NCBI RefSeq assembly: GCF_000970675.1 | Contig: NZ_LAJA01000039.1 | Span: 1 to 40,907, forward strand | Source of the DNA: Domibacillus tundrae | Lineage (GTDB): Bacteria > Bacillota > Bacilli > Bacillales > Domibacillaceae | Reading direction: 5' to 3' | Length of the DNA: 40,907 bases | Shown: positions 34,514-40,907 of the stretch, one piece after another | Position numbering within the stretch: position 1 is the first letter of the stretch | How the letters are laid out: each line of letters opens with the position of its first letter | The notes under the pieces: generated by a model | Database searches by the model: none | The model's input: the letters and a program-made list of their open reading frames with translations, nothing else | Told to the model about the DNA's origin: nothing | Made by a program: the position numbers and the translations under genes

Positions 34514-35677
34514 TCATGAAATCACCTTTTTCAGCTCTTTTGCCGCTTGCTTTAGTATGGGAACAGGCTGAACAAGCGCAATCCGCACATAGCCTTTGCC
34601 CGCTGTGCCAAACGCACTGCCGGGAACCATCACGACACCAGACTCGTCAATGGCTTGAAACACAAACGCCCGATCATCTTCTCCGCGCGGAATTTTCGCC
34701 CATAAAAACATCCCGCCGTTTGGACGCTCAACAGGCCAGCCAATATTCTGAAGCCCTGTCGAGAGGGCCTCGGCACGTGCACGAAATTCAGCGCGAAGCT
34801 TGTCTGTAATTTCTTCCGCCTGATCAAGAGCAAAAGCCGCCGCTTTTTGTATCGGGTCAAATACCCCATAGTCGAGGTTTGATTTCAATTGTTTTAAAAC
34901 AGCGATCATGCCGGCATTCCCGGCGATGTAGGCAACTCGTGCACCAGCAAGGCTGAAACTTTTCGATAGAGAGTTTATTTCCATTCCGACGTCCATCGCC
35001 CCGGGGATAGCAAGAAAACTAAACGGCTTTTCACCCGTAAAATAAAATTCCGAATACGCTGCATCGTGAAGCACAATAATTTGATGCTTTTTGGCGAATG
35101 CGATGACCTGTTCAAAAAACGCGTCATCCGGCATCGCTGGTACCGGATTGCCTGGTAAATTTAAGAGCATCAATTTCGCTTTTTTCGCCACATCGTCCGG
35201 GATGAGGGACAACTCCGGCAAAAATCGATTTTCAGGCAGAAGCGGCATGTAATACGGGACAACTCCGGCAAGCGTAATACCCGCTTCATAAGCCACGTAA
35301 GCCGGATTGGTCGTCAGAACAATATCACCGGGGTTGCAAAATGCAAGCGGAAGATGAACGAGCCCTTCCTGAGAGCCCATCGTCTGAACGATTTCTGTCT
35401 TTGGATTTAGGTTTATTCCAGAACGTCTTTTATAGTAGTCGGCAACGGATTTATAAAAAAGTTCTGTTCCACCGAGTGTATAGCCGTATGCTTCCGATTT
35501 CGCACTTTCATTAGCTAATATAGCCCGGATTCGCTCGTCCGGAGGCAAGTCCGGACTGCCGAGGCTTAAATCAATCAGTGTTTTTCCTTTTTGTTTTTTT
35601 TCATCCGTATACGTTTTTAAATCACTAAAAATGGATGAATCGAACGCAGCCATTTTTATAGAAGGTTCAATCGTCAA
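34514..35677 (-). CDS. PLP-dependent class I aminotransferase
   Basis: 387 residues from the TTG at 35677, with GAGGTG seven bases upstream; a GTG at 35686 overlaps that ribosome-binding site. Fold-type I aminotransferase. PLP is bound through Lys239 in SLSKSFSLAGAR. Other expected residues are NLPGNP (173-178, with the Asn), HDAAYSEF (204-211, with Asp and Tyr) and a C-terminal GYVRIAL with the substrate-carboxylate Arg. The substrate is not evident; close families include aspartate-, alanine- and LL-diaminopimelate-type enzymes. It is followed closely by the potassium transporter gene. Confidence 0.87.
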   Translation of the reverse strand: MTIEPSIKMAAFDSSIFSDLKTYTDEKKQKGKTLIDLSLGSPDLPPDERIRAILANESAKSEAYGYTLGGTELFYKSVADYYKRRSGINLNPKTEIVQTMGSQEGLVHLPLAFCNPGDIVLTTNPAYVAYEAGITLAGVVPYYMPLLPENRFLPELSLIPDDVAKKAKLMLLNLPGNPVPAMPDDAFFEQVIAFAKKHQIIVLHDAAYSEFYFTGEKPFSFLAIPGAMDVGMEINSLSKSFSLAGARVAYIAGNAGMIAVLKQLKSNLDYGVFDPIQKAAAFALDQAEEITDKLRAEFRARAEALSTGLQNIGWPVERPNGGMFLWAKIPRGEDDRAFVFQAIDESGVVMVPGSAFGTAGKGYVRIALVQPVPILKQAAKELKKVIS

Positions 35678-35719
35678 AACAAGCACCTCATTGCGTGGAA
35701 ATATATATGTATGGGCACT

Positions 35720-35728
35720 ATTTTACCA
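35720..35728 (-). promoter_or_regulatory. extended -10 candidate for the aminotransferase gene
   Basis: TGGTAAAAT on the minus strand, about 43 bp before the TTG start. No strong -35. Confidence 0.45.
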
Positions 35729-35757
35729 TACCGGCCGAAAAAAGTATGTTGTGTTAT

Positions 35758-35787
35758 TTGTTAACTTAAATTAAATTCAGTTGACAA
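35758..35787. promoter_or_regulatory. BirA operator of bioY-yhfT-yhfS
   Basis: TTGTTAAC (35758-35765), 14 bp, GTTGACAA (35780-35787). The right arm contains the -35 TTGACA (35781-35786), and TACAAT (35805-35810) is the -10. Same architecture as the bioB site. Confidence 0.85.
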
Positions 35788-35841
35788 TAAAGCGAAAAGA
35801 CCTTTACAATAAAAAAAACGATTTATTGGAGGAATACATAT

Positions 35842-36396
35842 ATGAAAACAATTCACTGGATGCAGGCAGCCATGTTTGCGGCTATTATGGGCGTTTTAGG
35901 CTTCTTGCCGCCTATTCCGCTCTCTTTTACACCGGTGCCGATTTCCTTTCAAACGATTGGGGTCATGATTGCCGGCGGTGTACTCGGCGCGCGTCTCGGG
36001 GCACTCAGCCAAATTATCTTTCTCCTTACAGTCGCAGCAGGGGCACCGCTTCTTGCCGGAGGGCGCGGCGGTCTTGCTGTGTTTGCGGGACCGAGTGCCG
36101 GCTTTTTGATTTCTTGGATTGCAGGAGCTTTTGTTATTGGCTTGTTAACCGAACGTGCCGCTAAGCTGACAGCACGCCGGACGTTCGCTGCCAATCTTGT
36201 GGGCGGTGTCGCAGTTCTATACGCAATCGGCATACCGGTTCAATCCTTTGTTACAGGTGTTGGATTAAAAGAAGTGACGATTGCAAGCATGGCGTTTATT
36301 CCGGGAGACGTTTTAAAGTCGGCTGCTGCCGCTGTTCTTGTCCCGAAACTGCGGACAGCACTGCAGGCCGTGCCATCTTTTCGCCGCGCTGCCTAA
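35842..36396 (+). CDS. bioY: biotin transporter substrate-binding subunit BioY
   Basis: 184 residues, about six membrane segments. It is the S-component of an ECF-type biotin importer. Family motifs: PVPISFQTIGVMIAGGVLGARLG near the N-terminus, the GAPLLAGGRGGLAVFAGPSAGF loop that contacts biotin, and FIPGDVLKSAAA near the end. ATTGGAGGAAT precedes the ATG. The ECF ATPases are not nearby. The BirA operator upstream places it under biotin repression. Confidence 0.95.
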   Translation: MKTIHWMQAAMFAAIMGVLGFLPPIPLSFTPVPISFQTIGVMIAGGVLGARLGALSQIIFLLTVAAGAPLLAGGRGGLAVFAGPSAGFLISWIAGAFVIGLLTERAAKLTARRTFAANLVGGVAVLYAIGIPVQSFVTGVGLKEVTIASMAFIPGDVLKSAAAAVLVPKLRTALQAVPSFRRAA

Positions 36397-36427
36397 AATT
36401 TGATATAGTACTGTGGGGGGATCGATA

Positions 36428-37831
36428 ATGAACATGACATCCACACAATCGCTCCGGGCACAAACGTGCCCGGAGTCTATTTGTGTACAAACAAAAAATG
36501 AGGTTTTTACATGCAGCAGATGGGAAGACATAACGAAGCGGGCAGCAGCGTGGCTTCTTTTACAGGGCCAGCCTGGCGATATCGTTGCGCTAACAGCACA
36601 AAATCGGTGGGAAACACTTGCTTTGTTTTGCGGCGCAGTCCGGGCCGGTTTTACTTTTATGCCGCTTGATCCACGAATGACCCATGCGGAACGAGCCGAG
36701 CGGCTTCACCTGGCAAAACCGGCGCTGTTTATTGGGGAAGACGATCTAAGTCAAATCGGCGGGCTTATTCAAAAAACAGCGCCTTCTTCCTATTGCCATC
36801 CGGATTCCGAAGCGTTGTTTTATTCCGGCTTTACTTCTGGGTCAAGCGGCACGCCAAAGCAATTTGCCCGAAACCAGTTTTCCTGGCTGAAAAGCTTTGA
36901 AGCGGGATTGGCTGATTTTCCATTGACCGGTCAGGAAACGGCGGTCATTGCCGGTCCTATTCATCATTCTCTTTTTTTATATGGCACGGCTTTTGCGCTT
37001 TTTAGCGGACAGCCGATTGTATTGATGGATAAATTTTTGCCGCAAAGTGTGATCGAAGCATTAAATACAACCGAATCGTTCGTTTTTTATGCGGTGCCGA
37101 CGATGCTTGAAGCCATCGATCAGCAAGGAGGGCTTGCTTCTGCGGGGCTCGTTTTCCTATCCGGTGCCGGCTGGACAGCTGAAAGAAAGCAGCAGTGGAT
37201 GAATTCGTATCCAAAAGCGCCTCTTTACGAGTTTTACGGCGCATCCGAGCTGAGCTTCGTTTCTTACATGACGCCGGATGATTACAAAGAGCGGCCTGCT
37301 TCTTCCGGAAAGCCAAGCACAGGCGTGACGATTGAGATTCGATCGGATGGAAAAAGCCTTTCTGCTAATCAAATTGGCACAGTCTTTGTGAAAAGCCCGA
37401 TGCTGTTCAGCGGTTATGTGGAGCAGGGCTCCTATCAGCTGGATGTTAGAGAAGACGGATTTTATACAGTTGGGGACGCCGGCTATTTAGATGAAGAAGG
37501 CTATTTATACATCGTTGGCCGGGAACAGTTTATGATCATTACCGGCGGGGTCAACGTGTATCCGGAAGAAATAGAACGCATCATTGTGAAATGTCCGGGA
37601 GTTGAGATGGCCGCCGTAACCTCCATTCCAGATCCGCGGCTAGGCGAAAGGATTATCTGCTTTTATACAGGACAAGCCGCTGCCACCGTGGTCCGAGCGT
37701 TTGCCAAACAAGCCTTATCGGTTCAAAAACTGCCGAGACGCTGGATTCAACTGAACGAGTTGCCGCTTACATCAAACGGGAAAATCGCCCGTAAAGACTT
37801 GCAAAAGAAAGCAAGGGAGGCGTTTCTATGA
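36428..37831 (+). CDS. yhfT: AMP-dependent acyl-CoA ligase (YhfT-like)
   Basis: 467 residues from the ATG at 36428 (GGGGGGAT upstream). Adenylate-forming family: P-loop YSGFTSGSSGTPK (132-144), EFYGASEL, TVGDAGYLDEEGYLYIVGR and a C-terminal SNGKIARKDL with the catalytic Lys. It activates a carboxylic acid as acyl-AMP and then acyl-CoA. Its place between bioY and a thiolase-like gene under a BirA operator matches B. subtilis yhfUTS and suggests a role with biotin or its acyl precursor; the substrate is unproven. Codons 9-16 encode a perfect 10-bp hairpin. Confidence 0.88.
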   Translation: MNMTSTQSLRAQTCPESICVQTKNEVFTCSRWEDITKRAAAWLLLQGQPGDIVALTAQNRWETLALFCGAVRAGFTFMPLDPRMTHAERAERLHLAKPALFIGEDDLSQIGGLIQKTAPSSYCHPDSEALFYSGFTSGSSGTPKQFARNQFSWLKSFEAGLADFPLTGQETAVIAGPIHHSLFLYGTAFALFSGQPIVLMDKFLPQSVIEALNTTESFVFYAVPTMLEAIDQQGGLASAGLVFLSGAGWTAERKQQWMNSYPKAPLYEFYGASELSFVSYMTPDDYKERPASSGKPSTGVTIEIRSDGKSLSANQIGTVFVKSPMLFSGYVEQGSYQLDVREDGFYTVGDAGYLDEEGYLYIVGREQFMIITGGVNVYPEEIERIIVKCPGVEMAAVTSIPDPRLGERIICFYTGQAAATVVRAFAKQALSVQKLPRRWIQLNELPLTSNGKIARKDLQKKAREAFL

Positions 37832-38892
37832 CGGTTTACATCACGGATGCGCGACGGACACCGGTTGGCGTAAAAGACGGCATTTTTGCGCACATTGGGG
37901 CGGCTGAGCTTGCTGCGCCTGTTATCACGTCTTTAACAAAATCAGTGAACGTTCCACCTGACGAGGTGATTCTTGGCAATGTGACCGGACCAGGTGGAAA
38001 CATTGCGCGCTTGTCTTCGCTCTTGGCCGGGCTTCCCCAAACCGTACCCGGCTTGACGGTTGACCGGCAATGTTCATCTGGTTTAGAAGCGATCCGGCTC
38101 GGTGCCGCCATTATTCAATCCGACGGGGCACAATTCATCATCGCGGGCGGATGTGAAAGCTCCAGCACATCACCTCGTCCGGAAAAAGCCGTCTTTTCCC
38201 CTGCATCGATTGGCGATCCTGAAATGGGGATCGCGGCAGAATGGCTCGCTGAACGGGAACATATTTCTAGAAAAGAGCAGGACGACTATGCGATTTTAAG
38301 CTATAAGCGATATGAGGAATCGATAAAGAAAAAGCGGTTTAGCGAAGAAATCGTTCCGGTTGGCGGCTATAAGCAAGATGAAGCCGCCATGAAAAAACGC
38401 CCAGTTGAAAAAATTGCGCCGCGGGCGAAAGCTGCTTTTAAATCAGGCGGCACCGTGACGGCATTGAATGCATCTGCCTTTAACGATGCGGCGTGTGCTG
38501 TGTCGATGACGTCTGTGAGAGCACCTGGTTTAAAAGTGATCGCAAGTGCCGTCGCTGGTGCCGATCCAAACTTTCCAGCTGCAACACCTGTCCCGGCGAT
38601 TGAAAAACTGCTTCAAAAAACAGGCTTAACTGTTTTAGACATTGACGTGTGGGAAATAAATGAAGCCTTTGCGGTAAAACTCGTATATGCCGCTCGAAAA
38701 CTGGACATTCCGCTCCAAAAACTAAATCCGAACGGAGGCGGGCTTGTACTTGGGCATCCGTATGGGGCGTCAGGAGCGATGCTTGTACTGCGGCTTTTTT
38801 ACGGCATGCAGCATCGTAATGAAACGTATGGGGTTGCCGCAGTTGGAAGTGCGGGTGGAATTGGTGTTGCGATGCTGTTTGAACGTGTTTAA
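37828..38892 (+). CDS. yhfS: thiolase family protein (YhfS-like), second catalytic Cys missing
   Basis: 354 residues, about 40 shorter than typical thiolases. The start overlaps the yhfT stop (ATGA). The acyl-accepting Cys82 is present in DRQCSSGLEA, as are WEINEAFA and the His motif GGGLVLGHPYGASGA (near 310). At the C-terminus, where thiolases read L-C-x-GGG-x-G, this protein reads VGSAGGIGVA, so the second Cys is replaced by Gly at about 340. It may be a condensing enzyme with altered chemistry or a partner protein. The operon implies a role in biotin or pimeloyl metabolism, unproven. Confidence 0.85.
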   Translation: MTVYITDARRTPVGVKDGIFAHIGAAELAAPVITSLTKSVNVPPDEVILGNVTGPGGNIARLSSLLAGLPQTVPGLTVDRQCSSGLEAIRLGAAIIQSDGAQFIIAGGCESSSTSPRPEKAVFSPASIGDPEMGIAAEWLAEREHISRKEQDDYAILSYKRYEESIKKKRFSEEIVPVGGYKQDEAAMKKRPVEKIAPRAKAAFKSGGTVTALNASAFNDAACAVSMTSVRAPGLKVIASAVAGADPNFPAATPVPAIEKLLQKTGLTVLDIDVWEINEAFAVKLVYAARKLDIPLQKLNPNGGGLVLGHPYGASGAMLVLRLFYGMQHRNETYGVAAVGSAGGIGVAMLFERV

Positions 38893-38966
38893 AAAATCTT
38901 TCAGCCGGTTTTTCCCCGTACAGGCATGGGTATGATAAAAGAAACAGAGAGAACGGGGGAGCCGTT

Positions 38967-40406
38967 ATGAAAATAAGGCTGGATAAATGGGGAAAGCGGC
39001 GCTTATTCGCCATTCTTTTTTTGTCTTTATATGTGATTATTATGATGTACAATGTCTATCGGCCGCTGCCAGACAATATTTCGTACAAAAGCAAAGAATA
39101 CACAGTACATGAAGAAGATGTCGATTTTTTCTACAATTTATCTGGTGAAAAAAACAGCGAGACATTTTTTAAGGAAGAAATTTTCACAAGAACGCTCGAA
39201 ATTATAAACGAAGCGGAACAGTTTATCGTCCTTGATTATTTTTTATTCAATTCTTATCATGAAAAAAAGAAAGAATATCCAGCGAATGTTCAGAGAATGA
39301 CAAATGCACTAATCGCTAAAAAAGAAGCGAACCCCGATATGCCTATCATTTTCGTCACAGACGAAGTAAACTCATCATACCGCTCTCATTCAGTGCCGGA
39401 ATTTGTGCAAATGAAAAAGGCTGGCATCAAGGTCGTGGAAACAAACATGGATGCCTTTCGTGATCCGACCCCAATTTACAGCGGATTTTATCGGATGCTG
39501 TTTACGTGGTGGGGTGACAGCCAAAACGGCTGGCTGCCAAATGCTTTTTCCGACACGGCACCGGATATGACGATTCGTTCCTATTTAAAACTTTTTAACG
39601 TCAAAGCCAATCACAGGAAAACGATTACGACAGAACAAACGACACTGATCAGTTCAGCAAATCCGCATGATGCAAGCTATTATTTTGCCAACGTGGCGTT
39701 TGAAGTAAAAGGAGCGCTCGTTGGAGACATGCTTAAAAGTGAAAAAGCGGCTGCGGACACCCGGCGTGAAATCAATTTTCCGGATTCCATTGATCCGCAT
39801 CAAAACGAAGGGGATGTTCGTGTGCAGCTCCTAACAGAAGGAAAAATTCAGGAAGCGGTCCACGATGAAATTGATGCAGCAAAAAAAGGAGATGAAATTT
39901 GGCTGGCAATGTTTTATTTAGCCGACCGTACTGTTATTGAAGGACTGACTGATGCGGCAAATCGCGGGGTGAACGTGAAGCTCATTCTTGATACAAACAA
40001 AAATTCATTCGGACGTAAAAAAACAGGCTTGCCGAATATCCCAATGGCAGCTGAATTGCGGGAAGACACAGACAACAAAGTAGAAGTGCGCTGGTTTGCT
40101 CAGTCGCCGGAGCAATTCCATCCGAAAATGATCTATGTGAAACATAAAAAGGAGACCGTTATTATAAGCGGTTCAGCCAATCATACGTCGCGAAATCTGA
40201 ATAACTACAACCCGGAAACAGACGTCAAAATAAGAGCAGCCAACGATAGTGAAATTATAAGTGAAGTGGATGGCTATTTCCAAATGTTGTGGGAAAACCA
40301 AGGAGCGATTTATACAGATGCGTACGAGGAACACGACGACAACATGTCGCTTGGCAAACGAATCATCTATGCATTCCAAAAAATATTTCATTTTACAACA
40401 TTTTAA
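38967..40406 (+). CDS. phospholipase D family protein (cardiolipin-synthase-like)
   Basis: 479 residues. One N-terminal membrane anchor (about 11-31, RLFAILFLSLYVIIMMYNVY), then two PLD domains. The HxK cores are NHRKT (His216, Lys218) and FHPKM (His385, Lys387), with the SGSANHTSRN segment after the second. The Asp of the usual HxKx4D is Glu223 in the first copy and Lys392 in the second. The family transfers phosphatidyl groups or hydrolyses phosphodiesters. Membrane anchoring suggests a lipid substrate; it could be a minor cardiolipin synthase. GGGGGAG precedes the ATG. It lies 74 bp after yhfS with no clear terminator. Confidence 0.85.
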   Translation: MKIRLDKWGKRRLFAILFLSLYVIIMMYNVYRPLPDNISYKSKEYTVHEEDVDFFYNLSGEKNSETFFKEEIFTRTLEIINEAEQFIVLDYFLFNSYHEKKKEYPANVQRMTNALIAKKEANPDMPIIFVTDEVNSSYRSHSVPEFVQMKKAGIKVVETNMDAFRDPTPIYSGFYRMLFTWWGDSQNGWLPNAFSDTAPDMTIRSYLKLFNVKANHRKTITTEQTTLISSANPHDASYYFANVAFEVKGALVGDMLKSEKAAADTRREINFPDSIDPHQNEGDVRVQLLTEGKIQEAVHDEIDAAKKGDEIWLAMFYLADRTVIEGLTDAANRGVNVKLILDTNKNSFGRKKTGLPNIPMAAELREDTDNKVEVRWFAQSPEQFHPKMIYVKHKKETVIISGSANHTSRNLNNYNPETDVKIRAANDSEIISEVDGYFQMLWENQGAIYTDAYEEHDDNMSLGKRIIYAFQKIFHFTTF

Positions 40407-40408
40407 CG

Positions 40409-40436
40409 AAAACGGCTTCGGCCGTTTTTATTTTTT
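40409..40436 (+). terminator. terminator after the PLD gene
   Basis: 8-bp stem AAAACGGC/GCCGTTTT with a TTCG tetraloop (40417-40420), then a T-rich tail. Confidence 0.92.
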
Positions 40437-40461
40437 AAAATACAATATGTGCAAAATTCAA
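40433..40461 (+). promoter_or_regulatory. candidate RTP-binding/Ter-like site upstream of rtp
   Basis: TATGTGCAAAATTCAAA (40446-40462) is identical over 17 bp to the Ter-like site at 1522-1538. The left ACTAA half is degenerate here (TTAAA), giving about 15 of 25 consensus positions. It lies just upstream of the rtp -35, a place suited to autoregulation, as for the B. subtilis rtp promoter, which overlaps Ter sites. CAAAATT-C-AAATTTG (40452-40466) is also a near-dyad. Confidence 0.5.
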
Positions 40462-40463
40462 AT

Positions 40464-40492
40464 TTGACAATTTTAAAACAAGCTATTAAACT
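40464..40492 (+). promoter_or_regulatory. promoter of rtp
   Basis: TTGACA (40464-40469), 17-bp spacer, TAAACT (40487-40492). Confidence 0.6.
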
Positions 40493-40516
40493 AAAAAGAA
40501 AGGAGTGATGGAAAAA

Positions 40517-40876
40517 ATGCCTAGAGGTGAAGGGAAATTTTTAATTAAACAGCGTGCTTTTTTAAAGCTTTATATGATCCGTTTTGTTGAAGAACATAAA
40601 ATGTATGGAATGCAGGCGATGGACGAATTAAAAGCAAACTTTAAACCTTTCGGATACGAGCCGAATCATTCTGAAATATACCGGTCACTTCATGAATTAA
40701 TTGATGATGGGATTTTAATGCGCCAGAAAAAAGTGCAGGAAGGCGCAAAATATAAAGAAATTGTTATTTACCAATTCGCTGACTATGAAAAAGCGAAACT
40801 CTATAAGAAACAAGTGAAAACAGATCTTGACCGCAGTATGTCGCTATTGCGAAAAGCGCTGGAAGACGTTTATTGA
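40517..40876 (+). CDS. rtp: replication terminator protein
   Basis: 119 residues from the ATG at 40517, 11 bases after AAAGGAG; GTG 40505 and ATG 40508 fall on the ribosome-binding site. It aligns over nearly its whole length with B. subtilis RTP (122 residues): KQRAFLKLYM, PNHSEIYRSLHEL and DDGIL are shared almost unchanged, and YQFADYEKAKLYKKQ is very close. RTP is a winged-helix dimer with a C-terminal antiparallel coiled coil. It binds Ter sites and blocks the replicative helicase from one side. PadR-family regulators share the fold, but the sequence is far closer to RTP. Confidence 0.88.
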   Translation: MPRGEGKFLIKQRAFLKLYMIRFVEEHKMYGMQAMDELKANFKPFGYEPNHSEIYRSLHELIDDGILMRQKKVQEGAKYKEIVIYQFADYEKAKLYKKQVKTDLDRSMSLLRKALEDVY

Positions 40877-40907
40877 GCTCTTTTTAGACCCACAAAAAAG
40901 GCTTCTG

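Noticed and set aside
35781-36164. 127-codon frame starting before bioY
   Set aside because: It starts in the -35 of the bioY promoter and reads bioY in the wrong frame.
40517-40876. General PadR-family transcription regulator
   Set aside because: The fold is shared, but the residue-level match to B. subtilis RTP across the whole protein is much stronger.
1-40907. CRISPR arrays, insertion sequences, prophage or toxin-antitoxin modules
   Set aside because: No regular spaced repeats of CRISPR length, no transposase or phage genes, and no convincing toxin pair were found on reading both strands.

Overview
The window looks like chromosomal DNA of a mid-GC Bacillaceae (Firmicutes). Supporting signs are purine-rich Shine-Dalgarno sequences, sigma-A promoters, GTG/TTG starts, many T-tailed terminators, a tandem tryptophan T-box, Fur-, BirA- and Rex-type operators, and the Bacillus-specific proteins Sda, Rok, XpaC/YaaN and Rtp. 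The genus cannot be fixed from the sequence alone. I see no tRNA, rRNA, CRISPR array, insertion sequence or prophage. Apart from three damaged or altered genes it reads as core genome. The odhAB-yojNO neighbourhood and an Rtp-type replication terminator gene suggest it lies near the replication terminus.

Layout. 1-680 (-): an iron-dependent alcohol dehydrogenase gene broken by two frameshifts and cut by the window edge. 766-3048 (+): an NRDE-domain protein and a beta-helix protein. 3226-6478 (+): the threonine operon hom-thrC-thrB. 6600-6713: a promoter, Fur box, C-rich stretch and terminator that together look like the Fur-regulated small RNA FsrA. 6770-8304 (+): a nitrilase-family amidohydrolase overlapping a GNAT acetyltransferase. 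8301-15288 (+): the tryptophan operon trpE-trpGD-trpC-trpF-trpB-trpA behind two tandem T-boxes, with trpG and trpD fused in frame. 15288-16076 (-): a lone ABC ATPase. 16726-20887 (+): odhA and odhB. 20924-21061 (-): the short checkpoint gene sda. 21245-23343 (+): nnr (interrupted by one stop codon), a DUF6501-like gene and rok. 23439-26196 (+): a MoxR ATPase/VWA pair (yojN/yojO). 26325-29066 (-): yaaN, xpaC and a YidC-type insertase. 29237-30232 (+): bioB with a BirA operator. 30307-32090 (+): two half-size MaoC-like hydratases and cidA/cidB-like genes. 32285-33124 (+): a formate/nitrite transporter with a Rex-like operator. 33142-35677 (-): an aminotransferase and a KtrB/KtrD-type potassium transporter. 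35842-38892 (+): bioY-yhfT-yhfS behind a second BirA operator. 38967-40406 (+): a phospholipase-D family protein. 40517-40876 (+): rtp.

How the parts fit. Threonine and tryptophan synthesis are complete from homoserine and from chorismate. Biotin genes sit in two units sharing one operator architecture. The most interesting non-coding signals are: (1) a 17-bp sequence present both just upstream of rtp and 39 kb away at 1522-1538; the distant copy has the spacing of a B. subtilis Ter site; (2) the FsrA-like RNA, preceded by three direct repeats with an exact 20-bp period; (3) long perfect dyads at the sda start site and beside the transporter promoter. The disrupted genes (alcohol dehydrogenase, nnr, and the trpG/trpD junction at an A7 run) could be real or could be sequence errors.
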